Assembly (NCBI RefSeq): GCF_008831285.2
Contig: NC_045139.1
Span: forward strand, 23,852,412-23,916,411
DNA length: 64,000 bases
Source: Nymphaea colorata
Taxonomy: Eukaryota; Streptophyta; Magnoliopsida; Nymphaeales; Nymphaeaceae
Direction: 5' to 3'
In this document: piece after piece, positions 30,898-44,150 of the stretch
How the letters are laid out: each line of letters begins with the position of its first letter
How positions within the stretch are numbered: position 1 is the first letter of the stretch
The notes under the pieces: generated by a model
The model's database searches: none
The model's input: the letters and a program-made list of their open reading frames with translations, nothing else
What the model was told of the DNA's origin: nothing
Translations under genes and position numbers: made by a program

Positions 30898-31742
30898 CTC
30901 TTTAAAATGAGCTTGACCCCAAGCTCGTTCTATACAAAAGGAAGCTTCCTAGCGGGCCTCTCCTTCTCATCATTTAGCGACAGTTTTGGCAAGAAATTAG
31001 CTGCCAAATTCCTGAGAGGACAGGTGTCAGCTCGAGGGATAGGTGCCAGCCACTTGAACAACCATTAGCGATGGATTAATTAGGAAGGGAGAGGATACCG
31101 CGCGCCCAATCAAATCCGTTCCAAAAAAAGTAAGGTGTGATCTTCCCTTAACCGCTCCTATCTTTTTGGAAGGAGGATCCCCGCGCGCCCTAGGTTCATT
31201 GAACCTGGACATTGGCTGACAAGGAAAGATTCAAGGTGGCATAACATGGATGTGCCATGTGGATAGGAGCAGCTCGCACCATCAAAAAGGAAACTCCATT
31301 TCCTCAATCGGCCCCTACAAGTAAGGAAGGAGCCTTACACCATTTGAGGAAGGATGTTGGCCCACGCCAAGATAGGAAGGTGATAACGTCCATTTGAGAG
31401 GAGCGGAAGGAGGAGAATAAGGAAGGTGCTGCCATCTAGGTTCACTGAATCTAGACGACACCTAACTTGGAAGGGAATGAGGAGTGCTTAAATGTATTGC
31501 ACACGTTTGTAATAAGCCTCGCATCCTTGTAGCATTTTGTAGTAGGTTAAGACTTGTACGGGTTTAACCTCACTTGTTCATCTTGACCCACGGGATAATT
31601 AAGCCGGGGTGACTGTCCGGCAGGGTTTTAGAAGTGTAAATCTTAACCTCTCTTTGATTGATGTGCCTCCTTCCATAGATCTCGGGAGTAGGTTCGGCTT
31701 TTGCGGCGTTGATTTTATCCACCACTAGACCGACCCTACCAC
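30898..31742 (+). repeat. LTR-like segment, plus orientation
   Basis: It has a TATA-like GCTTAAATG at 31496-31504 and a GC-balanced transcript-like region. The end ...CTACCACA is followed by CTATCAAAATTGG at 31743-31755, which resembles the LTR end and start of the PBS in plant Athila-like Ty3 elements, although the PBS itself is degenerate. No matching second LTR is seen. This is an inference from pattern only. Confidence 0.35.
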
Positions 31743-31763
31743 ACTATCAAAATTGGGCAAGGG

Positions 31764-34700
31764 AATTTGAAGTTTATTTAATCTACAAATGGGAAACCAT
31801 CCAAAATCTTAAATAAGAAAAATTATGTATGCTAACAATGCATTTTCCTTTCATTTTTAATGTGATTTTCCAAGTTTCAAGCCGTGTCCATTTGGTATCT
31901 TTGTGACTAATACAAGCGGATACAGTTTGTTGGTTCTCTTATTGATGTTTCATTTCTACCACAATCTCATGACAGTTTAGATAAAATAAGAACTTGACCG
32001 AGACAACAAAATATACAAGCATGAACACCCATCTTGAGATTCGTAACCACAGTTTTTGGATTGACTGGCGCTATTTTCATCAGCCAAGTATTGATTTGTG
32101 AGCATTTTATGTTAGATGCTCTGCCAAACATATTTTAGTTACATTAACCAACTTGATTTGGCGCAGGAAAAGATAAATGAGATAACTTCTAAGGGCAAAA
32201 TTATTTCATGGAAATTTATTATCATCCTTTCTTTTAACATGCAATGATTAATATTTAAGCTGTTTCAGGGGTTTGATGGGCATGTCTTCTTTGACAAAAA
32301 TTATTAAATTAGTATTAAAATGAATAGTTAAGATGGAGAAAACCTACAAAAAAAATATAATACAACTAGTGTTTTAGATGTCCATTGACTGATTGTAGGA
32401 AAATAAAAATAAGACCAAATGTGACTGGGACAAATTCATTTTGGTATTTGATTTGTTGAATAGAAACTAAAAAGTGAAATGTTGATACCCTTGTGGTCAA
32501 TGGTAATATAGTGTTTATGACTGGAAATTTTGAGGTTCCACATAACCGTTTTAAAGGGAACATTTAGTAACTCTTCCATAAATTTCTTTTAAAAGTTGTA
32601 GCATATTCATAGAATACTTTCTAAAGTGCATGCTCTATGAATCTGCCCCAACCTTTGGACCATATTCATTAAAAAGTTACACACTGTTTTGTTTGCCAAA
32701 TTGGGGGTAAAGGTTCATGGGATGCACAAATTGCCATGGACAACACTTCTTTGTGAAACTTTTCCATGATATTCTTTTGTTGAACCACTCTATATTTTGC
32801 TTGTAATACTTATGATTGATTATTGACTTGTCCTATGTTTCACGAATATATTACCAGATCCAGCTACATTTCCAAAATGCTTGTTTTCTTGTTATTTGCA
32901 TATATCCTAGAAAGTCACATTTTTGAAACTAGGTGTGTTGTTGCATGTGTCTTGTGGTTGACTGTTTGATCAAAATTTCTAAATCAAATTTGGTGCTGAT
33001 TAGATAACTTCATGGTTCCTGTCACACATGCCCTTGGTTTAATTTTTTGTAAGCATCGTTTATTTAAAAAAAGAAAGAGGTCTACAGTGGTGATGGTATA
33101 GACATGTACCCAATAATCACTATAGAAACATCACCAGTATAGAGTTATACCATTGATAGCTCTTTCCTACCATGGCTAATTCCGTGCAGAAAACATTTTC
33201 GACATACCATTTGCTACTGCCCTAGGTGTTTCGCTAGGGTACAAGTACCATAGGCAAAAACTATTTTTGGCAACGGTCACATGCTTGTATGAAAATGATA
33301 AGTAGTTCTGCATGCTCAAGGTGCATTTTTCGTAAGAAAGAATAAGAAAACATGATCTCTTCATCCTACTGTGAGTTTATTGTGGACAACTATTAAAAGA
33401 TTAGTTCATATCTTTGGATGATCACCAAGTTCAAGTGGCAACTAGGTTGAAACTCTTACCAAGTTCTCTAACAAGAGGCTAACGAATGTTTATTGCAATT
33501 CATGAGCTGCTCATGAATAGGATGCCAGAAATTTTATTCGTCTAAAGAGGCCCAAATGATATGAAAATCCAGACAACATAAATGATGGCATTGAAAGGTT
33601 GCATGTTGCAGACATTCACATGTCTTAATAAGTTTAGTGTAATGAGGGCAGATAAAGGAGGACGAATGGAATCCAAATAGTAAAGGGAGTAGGGTTAAAG
33701 AGAATGTGCTTACTAGATGTGGTGGCTAAGGTTGAAAAGAAATCCAAATTCCACTACACTGACTGCTTCCCACTATAAGGAGTGCATATTGAGTTGAGCA
33801 ATTTGAACTCGAATTGAAGTTCACCCATTTAAATCTCGTCTCGATCTCGTCCCATATGGTAAACAACTTGAGATTGAACCACTATTTTAAACTCGGGTAA
33901 TTAATAAGCCAAGTTTGAGTTGCTCTATGCGAACTTATTTAAGGTAGATCGACTTCTTAAATATATATATTGTTTTCTTCCCGAAATTTATTTCAGTTTT
34001 TAGAGTACTTTAGAAAAATAAGGTTTTGTTTTGAAAAAAGGAAAAAGGACTCACCCGTTGGTATGAGGATTGACCATTCTTGACGCTTTTATTGGAAGTA
34101 ACTAATCCAAGGGTTATGCTTATTTTTTATGCATTTTATTTTTACTTAAACATCTTCTTCATACTAAATGTAGTGTAGCGTTTGGAAATCTGTTGAAGAT
34201 TGATATCTCAAAAACTTTCGGATGAGAAACTCTTTCAAGTATCATTTGATAGAATAAACCGTTTTGATTTGAAAGACTTTTGAAATAAAAAAAACCGTTA
34301 ATAGTGGCGTTTTAAATTCTTTGAAAGCTAATGTCAATATTTTGGAAAATTTCTTTGGAAATCAATTAGTGTTCCCTTATAACCTTAAGTAGGTGAAATG
34401 TCACTCTAGTTTGGTTACTCCTTAGTTAGAGTTTCACTTCATTTTGCTTAAATTTTTTAAGAAAGGTGCTTATGATCATTCATGAATTCTACTAGTGATC
34501 GTGAAGATATAAATGCATTGATTATATATAATGGAAAGTAAATTATTCATTTCTACAAGTATTTCTAGATCTCATATATCTAGATTTTATCAAAATATTC
34601 TTATAAAAGAAAAAAAAAAGTTTTTGAAATTAGAATGAGATTGTAGACCATCAAACATGATTCTAATATCGAGTCATTACTTGAGTTTTGGTACTAATGA

Positions 34701-34811
34701 AGTCGATAAATAAAAATTAAAATTTTTAGGTCTTAGAAAAAAAATATTTGGATGAATAAAAGGAAGAAAAAGAAAGACAAAGAAGAAACGATTTTAGAGA
34801 AAATGATATAA

Positions 34812-34812
<1 letters not shown>
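31764..34812. other. AT-rich intergenic sequence
   Basis: I see no supported gene. Short frames (60-65 codons) have no domains. A scrap near 33080-33290 (GGCAACGGTCACATGC) resembles CACTA-type subterminal sequence but is too short to call. Confidence 0.5.
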
Positions 34813-34862
<50 letters not shown>

Positions 34863-34950
34863 CATTGATAAAAGATTATTTTAAGTCAAATGAAAAAAAG
34901 AGAGAGAAAGAGACAGATTTTAGCAATATATATATATATATATATATATT
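34813..34950. repeat. (TA)n microsatellites, two tracts
   Basis: Tracts lie at 34813-34859 and 34926-34950, separated by purine-rich sequence. Confidence 0.95.
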
Positions 34951-35814
34951 GCTCTAACGTAACCTCTCTTCTCTCTCTTTTTGCCCCCTTTTCTCTCTCG
35001 ACATTCACGATCTTCACAATCATCTTCATGATCTTCACTATCCTCTTGTTATTCAATCTATTTTTCACCGATGATACAGCTAGTCCTTTTTCTTATATTA
35101 GGGCGATCTTATTGAAGCAATCAGTTGAAGGAATCCATTATTTGTCTCTGCAGTCCACTCCTCTCTCGTTCTCTTTGTCGAGATTTAGTCGTGCATTGGT
35201 GACTTAAGACTACAGGAGGAAGAAGAAAAATGTAAGCCTGTTTTGCTCTCTTGTTTTGTGCTTGCTTGTTTGTTCCATTAAAGCTTGGCTTAGCGTTCCT
35301 GGAAAACGATGGAAACTAACACTGATAATGCTATTAGTTATCTGTTTTTTTCCTTTAAATGAAGAAGACCGACCGGTTGTCATTGCGACACGGTTTAATG
35401 TATGACGGCAAAAAGCATTGTTACAAGGCACTTGGTGTTTCTTTTGGATTATCTCTCCATACGCGCGTCTATTTGTTATTAGTTAACACCTGCATGGAAG
35501 AATTTGTCTTTGGAGTGCCATATGAAAACTTCTGTTTAACTGCATCTACCTCTGTTTAACTAGCCAAAGTGACTCAGTAACACATTATCTGCATTCTGAT
35601 TCTTCCCGGTACCTGATATGCTCATCCAACTGTCGGAAATTCCTGAAACACATAGGAAGGAGACAAATGCAAAACAGAACATGGTGTGTCGTCATAAGCG
35701 AAGGCTCAGACCGATCGTGTTCCTTGTCTTCATTAGAGACGTTTTCCTATGACGCAATATCATTTTAACTAATACCCAGATTCACTAGCAAAAGAAAAGG
35801 AGGCTATCCATAGA
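34951..35814. other. Intergenic sequence
   Basis: A CT-rich stretch follows the microsatellite. The frames at 34890-35207 and 35359-35559 show no recognised motif. Nothing else is seen. Confidence 0.4.
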
Positions 35815-35914
35815 ATACCTTGTAGACACGGTCATATCCACCTTCACCCAGCTTATTCACATCGCTCAAGTTGGCGATTGCATATGTAGAACCTTCAGGC
35901 TGATCTGTGGTAAT
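35815..35914 (-). pseudogene. Receptor-like kinase exon fragment (glycine-rich loop)
   Basis: The minus-strand peptide STYAIANLSDVNKLGEGG then YDRVYKVF resembles the start of plant receptor-like kinase domains ([22 protein letters not shown]). Only the N-lobe start is present. The loop is altered (YDRV in place of FGPV). No downstream kinase motifs (VAIK lysine, HRD, DFG) are visible nearby. It is a gene scrap or a decayed exon. Confidence 0.6.
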
Positions 35915-37774
<1,860 letters not shown>

Positions 37775-38339
37775 TTAAAACACAGAAACCATTGCTAAGA
37801 AACCTTAGGCACAGTTGTAATATAGGGGCGGTTTTAAATATTTGTAGGCACGGTTTCTAACAGTGGATACAGATTTTTAGCAACAGTTTTTTTTTTTACG
37901 GACAGTTTTTGCCGTTTTTAAAAGCTTAGTTTCCTGCTGTGTTTCAATCTCATCTTGTAACTGATGTTGCTCATTTCCATAGGAAAAAATACAAGATCAC
38001 CAAAAAAAATTTGAGGGACGCGAGCCTACTTAACAACTTATAAAAGCCTTTCAAGTATAAAGATCGAGAAAATCAAGACCATCACATTAAAATCAACGGC
38101 TCACTATGCATCAAACTTTGATCGGTAAAAAATGGATGATGTTACATTTGAAAATACAATTAATTAAAGCAGGATTTATAGTAAAAAGAGCTCCATTGAG
38201 TTTATCTGTCATGCCATTATACTAAGTAAAAATATTGTTATTTAGTGTGGAGCACCCAAGAGCACATTCAAACAATTGAGGAAAACCAACCATTTTTTTA
38301 ATATAAAATAATGCATTCAAGTGGTCCTAAACAAGCCCC
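37775..38339. other. Intergenic, with possible CACTA-type remnant
   Basis: GGGGCGGTTTTAAAT, GGCACGGTTTCTAACAGTGG and GCAACAGTTTTTTT motifs at 37800-37935 resemble subterminal repeats of CACTA transposons, but no termini or duplication are seen. The rest is AT-rich and featureless. Confidence 0.3.
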
Positions 38340-38475
38340 AAAAGTGTAGCTCAGTTGGCTGAGGCATGCAAGGCACACAAAGGAGGTTATTCTGCCGACT
38401 TCCGTGGTTCACCTTGCTTAGCGAATTACTCTCCTGCAACATATTGGTTCTGAAGCGAACTCTGAACCCCGAAGG
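38340..38475 (+). mobile_element. Candidate tRNA-derived SINE
   Basis: TGTAGCTCAGTTGGCTGAGGCA at 38344-38365 fits an RNA polymerase III A box. TGGTTCACCTTGC at about 38405 is close to a B box, at a spacing typical of tRNA-derived SINEs. The part does not fold as a complete tRNA gene, and no clear 3' tail or target duplication is visible. Confidence 0.4.
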
Positions 38476-39697
38476 CTAGGGAGATAGAAGGAGCCTATGA
38501 CCTCTCTTCCAAGCGATGGACTTCATAAACTCCCTGTTCACGTAGAACAAAAAGAAAAAGAAAATCCTACAACGAGATATGGTTGACTCATTTCTCATGT
38601 ACATAAATATGTTTAATTGCCACGCATTTGAAGGTTCTTTTTTGCCACACTCTTCACTTTCAACATTTTTTGCTCTTTTTTTTTTTACAATACATAGTAT
38701 TAACGAAATTTTTAACACGTATAGGTAAATAACTTATAAAATTCTAGAGTCAATGATCGCAGTTCTTTCTTCAATGAAGATGGGCAAAAGGTGTTGCGTG
38801 GAGAGGGTTTCGTCGAGTAGTGACTTAAGGCTCTTTTGGTGTTTTCTTGGTTTAGAACACCGTGCAGTGCAGAGAGTTCACGGGTCTCCCTCCCACCTTC
38901 CTCACCCACGTGAACCGTTATACTCTAATTACCTTGAAAGGATACACAATGAATGATGAACTGTTGCTTCCGCGGCATGGCCAGGCCCTTTCAGAGCCAC
39001 CACTTGGATTTTCTTCGGATCCATCTCCTCTCTATTTGTCAGTCACATTCGTCGTTTGCCCTGAATACAAAGCTCCACTGGTCAATGGCTTCTGTGCTCC
39101 TCTATGATCTTCTCTCTTCCTTTGGACCCAGTGGGTGGAGTTAGAAAAATTGGTTGGATGGGCACTCCTTTAACCATATTCATATCTGACACTTATATAT
39201 ATAAAGATAAATGTTTAAAGATGCCCATTTAAAAATAAAGATGTTTTAAGAGACTGGGCAACTGCATGATGAACTTGCATTGATATCCGCAAGTTTTTTA
39301 TGGAAGATCTTTCTTTCTTTTGGACGAACTTTCCTGTTGCAATTGCATAAGTTTATCGTGACCTACTACATTGTTGCTTCTTAATTGATTACATCAACTA
39401 AAATAATTTGTTTGCCTTAATCAAGCAAAAACTTCCATGAACTTAATCGCCCTCTTTCTCTCTCAATGAGCCCTAGACTTCATTCTCTTGTGGTTGCCTG
39501 AAGAGTACTGGCGATGCAGAGCGGAAAAGACATAGGAGGTTCGTAGGGGTATGGAATATGGATGCCTTGTTTCGGCACTCGTGGCAAGACAACGAAGGTT
39601 CATGTGAGGCTATTCTGCTTTACCAAACCAAGAAGACATTTTTTCTTGGAGTGCATGCTTGCCTTCTAAATAAAATTTTCACTTTACTATGTCCGTT
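38476..39697. other. Intergenic sequence
   Basis: Short frames at 38712-38909, 38862-39107 and 38953-39144 have no domains. Nothing else is seen. Confidence 0.4.
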
Positions 39698-39878
39698 GTA
39701 ATTAATGAGTCCGTAAAAATTCCTAACCAAATTTAATTTGTTCTATATGAAGATGTCATTTGCAATTGTTTCTTAAACATCATGAATTTGAATGCTTTTG
39801 TGTGTGTGTATTTGTAATTAATAAGTCCGCAAAAGTTCCTAACCAAATTTAATTTATTCTATATGAAGATGTCATTTG
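39698..39878. repeat. Direct repeat, two ~65-bp copies
   Basis: GTAATTAATGAGTCCGTAAA... (39698-39762) recurs at 39814-39878 with few changes; both copies include CCTAACCAAATTTAATTT and GAAGATGTCATTTG. Confidence 0.85.
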
Positions 39879-40289
39879 TTTCGTGGTGCATGTTTGCAAT
39901 TGTTCCTTTGTGGCCTCACACATAGTGACATTGTGCTTTGATAGCTTAAAGTAGCTGTGTTTTTGTATGCATGTGTTTGAAAGAATAAGAGCTATTTTTT
40001 CAGTTGCAACATCTAAAGGCCTTGGGACATCTTGGTATGTCATTCCTTATAAGCAGGGTAAATTTGTTTGTTTGTGTTTTTTACCTTTCCATCATTCTCT
40101 GTCATTTGTGTGTGAGTAGCGAAATAAAAGAGAGCTTCTATGCTCTTTGTAACATCGAGGGCCTACTCCTTCCATGCACAATTTTAAGAAGGAAAAAAAC
40201 AGTGAGAGTAGGCATCATGTATTCAAGACACCATTGATCGGGCACCATTTACGACAATGAGAGAGGGAGAAGTCAGAAAGAAATTAGAA
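39879..40289. other. Intergenic sequence
   Basis: No gene is supported; short frames only. Confidence 0.4.
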
Positions 40290-40640
40290 TAAGAAAACTC
40301 ACCGACTCACTGCCGGTGGTCCAACTTCAGTCACCCGTCACCGCCTCACAGCCCTTCGGCCGATCGGTCCTCCACACTCCAGAGCAGCGTCAAAGAGGCA
40401 CAACCACCACTGGCCCGAGGGAGGGAAAAAGCAGAAGGAGAAGCATCAGATATTTAGATTCGGCCATTCAGTTAACGACCGAACGAGCTCCGAAAGGAAG
40501 AGGGTAGAGGCTCACCTATGCATGCTGGTGACGCTCTTCGACATGAGGAGTTGGTCGCCCGTCGCCCGGCGACAGGTGACCGGAATCGGCGGCGATGCAC
40601 TCGGGTCTCGTGGCGCTACCCCATATGGTTCAACCCGGGT
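40290..40640. other. GC-rich patch, possible gene or transposon scrap
   Basis: Base composition rises sharply against AT-rich flanks. Minus-strand donor-like sites (CATAG/GTGAGCC, GTCG/GTGAGT) are present, but no frame carries a recognisable domain. Confidence 0.25.
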
Positions 40641-40860
40641 CCAAACAAATCCAGCCATTGAAGCTCTAACGAGCCCACATGTACTTCGGCCCCTGCTTTG
40701 AGCCCTCGTTTTCTAGCCTCCCCTTATCATTCTTCCTCTCGATAGCTTAAGCCACTGTCAAGCTGGCCAACCTTGAAAATTCTAAGAGACTGAAGCCATG
40801 CAAGCGAAAACTATATGCTATGGATCCTACAAAACTTAGCCTGACCGTGGGTGGTCTTCA

Positions 40861-40992
40861 ATGGCTGAGCCAGAAACTTTTTATAAAGGTGTCGAATTTT
40901 TTTAAAATTTTTATATAAGATAAATAAAATTTTTTAAAATTTACATGTAATTTTTTTAATATTTGTTTGGGGTGGCTGAAGCCAACCTACGA
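40861..40992. mobile_element. Small GGCGGAGCCA-type repeat, copy 1
   Basis: It starts TGGCTGAGCCAGAAACTTTT and ends GGGGTGGCTGAAGCCAACC. The ends resemble copies at 43690-43930, 58140-58285 and 62728-62880. The interior is AT-rich and non-coding. Confidence 0.4.
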
Positions 40993-42405
40993 GAAATGTT
41001 AAATCCTAGCTAGGGAGTGCTCGGCTATACTTGGTAGAGCCCAGCCAACCAACCCTGCTAAGGCAGCTCAGAAGCTGAGTCTTGCCTAGCCTTGCTCAAG
41101 GCCTTAGCCCTCACACTTGGGTGGAATCATTACCTAGTCTGTGGCTGTCCCCTAGGGCTGCCCTCTAAGCTGTTGCGTGGCTACGAAGCCTAAAGAGCTC
41201 CTTGCTTGGTCTGGCACCCTCGAGCCTAGCTCAAGGCATTTTCTATTTTTGCTTCTCGTTTTTGCCTTGCTGTTTGTGATTTACATAATAGGTTCCTACA
41301 CATCCAATGTTGTAATTGCATCCTACAGAGTGTGCATTATGGAGAGAATAGTTAGTTGGGAAGGGCAGTGCAATTGTGTTCTCTTGATTCAAGGTTTGTT
41401 CATACAAACTGCATCATGCATATTTCTACAGAAGCCACTGTGCAACTAGGATCCTATGGCTAAGCCAGGTATACCACTTTAATTAAGTAAGATACTTGAA
41501 AGGAAAATATATTATTTATTCTTTCTATTTTTATATATCAAAAAATCTTTCGAGGTAAGTATACAAGTTTTTGACATTCACTTCATAGCAATATCTAACG
41601 CCACCTCTGTAGCCTAAATGAAATCCAATTTTAGGTCAAAATTCATACAAAAATGAACTTTATTGAAATTCCAAATATTTTCATTGTTAACTTGTCTCAA
41701 TATATAAATATGAAAACATATATTTGACATCTAAACAATGTATGTCTTGAATATGACATATACTAATAAATAAAAATTGTTTATCACAAATGTTTCGCAG
41801 AACTCATTCAAGAACCACTATATTAAAGTAAACTTTCTTGTTTTAATAAAATTGACATTTTGATCATCATTTTTTTTAAACGCTTTCAAAACATCAAAAT
41901 TACCTTCTTAAGCATGCCCGTTAGTTATGGTGATTCCCTTATCATTCTTTTCTTTATCCTACACTTTTTACACTCTCTTTTCCTATGAGAGTCACTTGAA
42001 AATTTGCCTTCTCCTATTAGTAAGCCAATGACTATTTAACCTACTCATAAGCCAAGTACAAGTCTATATTTCGGCTAAATTATTTTTCAATTACACCCAA
42101 CTCCATGGTAATCTGCATAGATCCCTTAGCACCAACTTATCTCATGCCAAAACATGGACAACAAACGTAAATGATCTCACCATCCTATTGATCGATATGA
42201 CCTTCTTGCATATGGTCTTCCTACATCTCCCAAACCTACCATCAAAAGGAGAAAATTAGATACTCCATAAAAAATCTCCAATTGTTGTTCCTCATTCTTC
42301 ACAATAGGCTGCTAATTATGCCATGAAACTCAGTTCTTGACATGGCAAAAGAAAGTTCCATCTTTCTTTGACAGGTGATCATTGGTAAATAATTCACATC
42401 GCTTT
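40993..42405. other. Intergenic sequence
   Basis: CT/GC-balanced scraps at 41000-41200 (CCTAGCTAGGG, GCCTTGCTCAAGGCC) resemble hAT subterminal debris. A 90-codon frame at 41177-41449 has a hydrophobic stretch but no family. The remainder is AT-rich. Confidence 0.35.
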
Positions 42406-42673
42406 TGTTAGAAAACATGATAAAAAGAAGAATAAAACAACTCAAGAATCATGCGCTTTAGCCTAAGAACCTAATTGTACAAGATAAGTAGCCCAGTTCC
42501 CGAGCTTCCTTTATTTTTTAGATTTTTTGCAAGAAAGGATTCACCATAGTGGTTACAACCAAAATGATAGGCGCACTATCACCACATAATGAAACCATAT
42601 TTTGAAATATGTTTTACAAAGAAAAAGAAAAAGATAGAAGGAAAGAATGACCAACGTCACTTCTTTATCAACA
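42406..42673 (-). repeat. 3' LTR of an internally deleted Ty1/copia element
   Basis: It starts TGTTAG and ends TCAACA on the plus strand and matches 43638-44150 minus its insertion (shared ACTCAAGAAT, TAGTGGTTACAACCAAAA, AGATAGAAGGA--AATGACCA). A purine-rich tract (minus CTTGAGGGTGAG) adjoins its right end, as required for a minus-strand element. Confidence 0.8.
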
Positions 42674-43625
42674 CTCACCCTCAAGTGGTGTGTAGAGATT
42701 TAATTAGCGCTCTTTGTCTTTCAAACCTTCAAATTGCTTACAATGAAGGCTTTGTCAAACCAAGAACAAGTTGCTCTAAATTTTTAGTATAAGGCATTTG
42801 AATTTCTCCTTGTTGAAATTTTTCATGAATGTGTGACAATTTATTCCTATATGCTTATTACGCTCATGAAATACTTGGTTTCCAATGATGTGGACAGTAA
42901 CTTGATTGTCACAAAACGCATGGATTGAAGAGTTAATAGAGAACCATATCTCTTGAATAAAAAACATTATCTAAATGAGTTTATTAGCAGTTATAGCCAT
43001 CAGTTTTCAATATTAGATATTGATATTGTGTGTTGCTTTTTACTATTTCAAGTCACTATATAATTTCCTCAATAGAAAAAAAAAACAATATTACCTCAAA
43101 ACAACCTACTTAATCTACATTTGAATAGCGTTGTTTATCCAAATTTTTGTTGATCTTATACCATAAACATTGTCGTTGAGTTTCTTTAGATACTAGCAGA
43201 TTCAATGAATAATTTTAACATGAACAAGCTTAGGAAACTGCATGCGCGGACTCACAAAAGCTTGAACATGAATAAGTTTAGGAGAGTGCCTTTGCTGACT
43301 GATAAGGCTGATAGTATTAGTAGGTCAGATAATAGTTGACTACATCTGTTTATCACCACCTTATGGTAGCTTGAGATATCTTCATATGTCTCATTTTTTT
43401 CTTCATCAAGTTTGAGGCAAGAATAAATATGACTATATACATCACAGTTTTCTAGTTTCTCTCAGTAAATCTAGCACATATTTAGATTGAGGTAGAAGTA
43501 GACCTTTCTTTAATCTTGTTATTTCTACTTTTAAGAAGTTTCTCAATCTCAGACATTTGATTTCAAATGTTTGTTGCAATCTTTTTATTTCTTTTGCGTG
43601 GTTTGTGCCATTTTTCTGTGACATA
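42674..43625 (-). pseudogene. Ty1/copia RT end and RNase H remnant
   Basis: Minus-strand peptides in order: LRNFLKVEITRLKKGLLLPQ and SKYVLDLLRETRKL (RT, 43442-43624; family form YFLGIEVARS..GI.LSQRKYVLDLLKETG), then TQRQCLWYKINK...QRYSNVD (RNase H start), then FCDNQVTVHIIGNQVFHER and NKHIGINCH (RNase H, 42776-42967; family form [24 protein letters not shown]). Many stops and frameshifts interrupt it. Gag, protease, integrase and most of RT are missing between the PBS and this segment. Confidence 0.8.
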
Positions 43626-43637
43626 GCTCTAATATCA
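43626..43637 (-). promoter_or_regulatory. Degenerate primer-binding site of the copia element
   Basis: The minus strand reads TGATATTAGAGC, two changes from the initiator-Met type TGGTATCAGAGC, and directly adjoins the LTR end CCTAACA. Confidence 0.7.
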
Positions 43638-44150
43638 TGTTAGGGAACAAAAAAAACTCAAGAATTAAGTTCAAGGACCTCAATTTACCAATAGGGTGGA
43701 GCCACAGATGGGCATAAGTGGGCAGCTGCCACACAATTCCACAAATTTTTTTATTTAAATATTGGCTAACCCCAAAGATTTTCATATTTATTTGTCCCTC
43801 AAACATTTACTTATTTATATATGGTTCTCTTCGATCATGTTGCTATCTATCTAAAGGACTGAACACGTTTTAAATTAGTGTCCCCTCAGCCAAAAAATGT
43901 TTGGCCCCACGAATATCTACGAGAAAAGTAGCATGATGACTGCCCTTTACTTTTCTCATTGCTCTTTATTAACCATGCATAAAAAAATACATTTAGTTGT
44001 TACAAGGGATGAATCGCCATTGTAGTTACAACCAAAAGGGTAAGTACAATCACCACATTTTATATCGGATTTACAGACCTGATTTACAATGGATAAAGAT
44101 AGAAGGAGATAATGACCAGCCACACTGTCGAGATGGCTTCCTTTTCAACA
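43638..44150 (-). repeat. 5' LTR of the copia element, carrying an insertion
   Basis: It runs from TGTTAGG (43638) to TTCAACA (44150), 513 bp against 268 bp for its partner. The extra ~245 bp corresponds to an inserted small repeat at about 43690-43930. No 5-bp target duplication is visible between the outer flanks (GCTTT and CCCTG). Confidence 0.75.
43690..43930. mobile_element. Small GGCGGAGCCA-type repeat, copy 2, inserted in a copia LTR
   Basis: The insertion starts near GGTGGAGCCACAGATGGGC and ends near GTTTGGCCCCACG. Absence from the partner LTR shows it is a discrete insertion of roughly 240 bp. Exact ends are uncertain by about 10 bases. Confidence 0.5.

Noticed and set aside
34890-35207. 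105-codon plus-strand frame starting in a (TA)n tract
   Set aside because: Its N-terminus is translated microsatellite (IYIYIYI) and the rest has no known motif.
38340-38415. Functional tRNA gene
   Set aside because: A and B box-like motifs are present, but the acceptor and anticodon stems do not pair and the B box departs from GGTTCGA.
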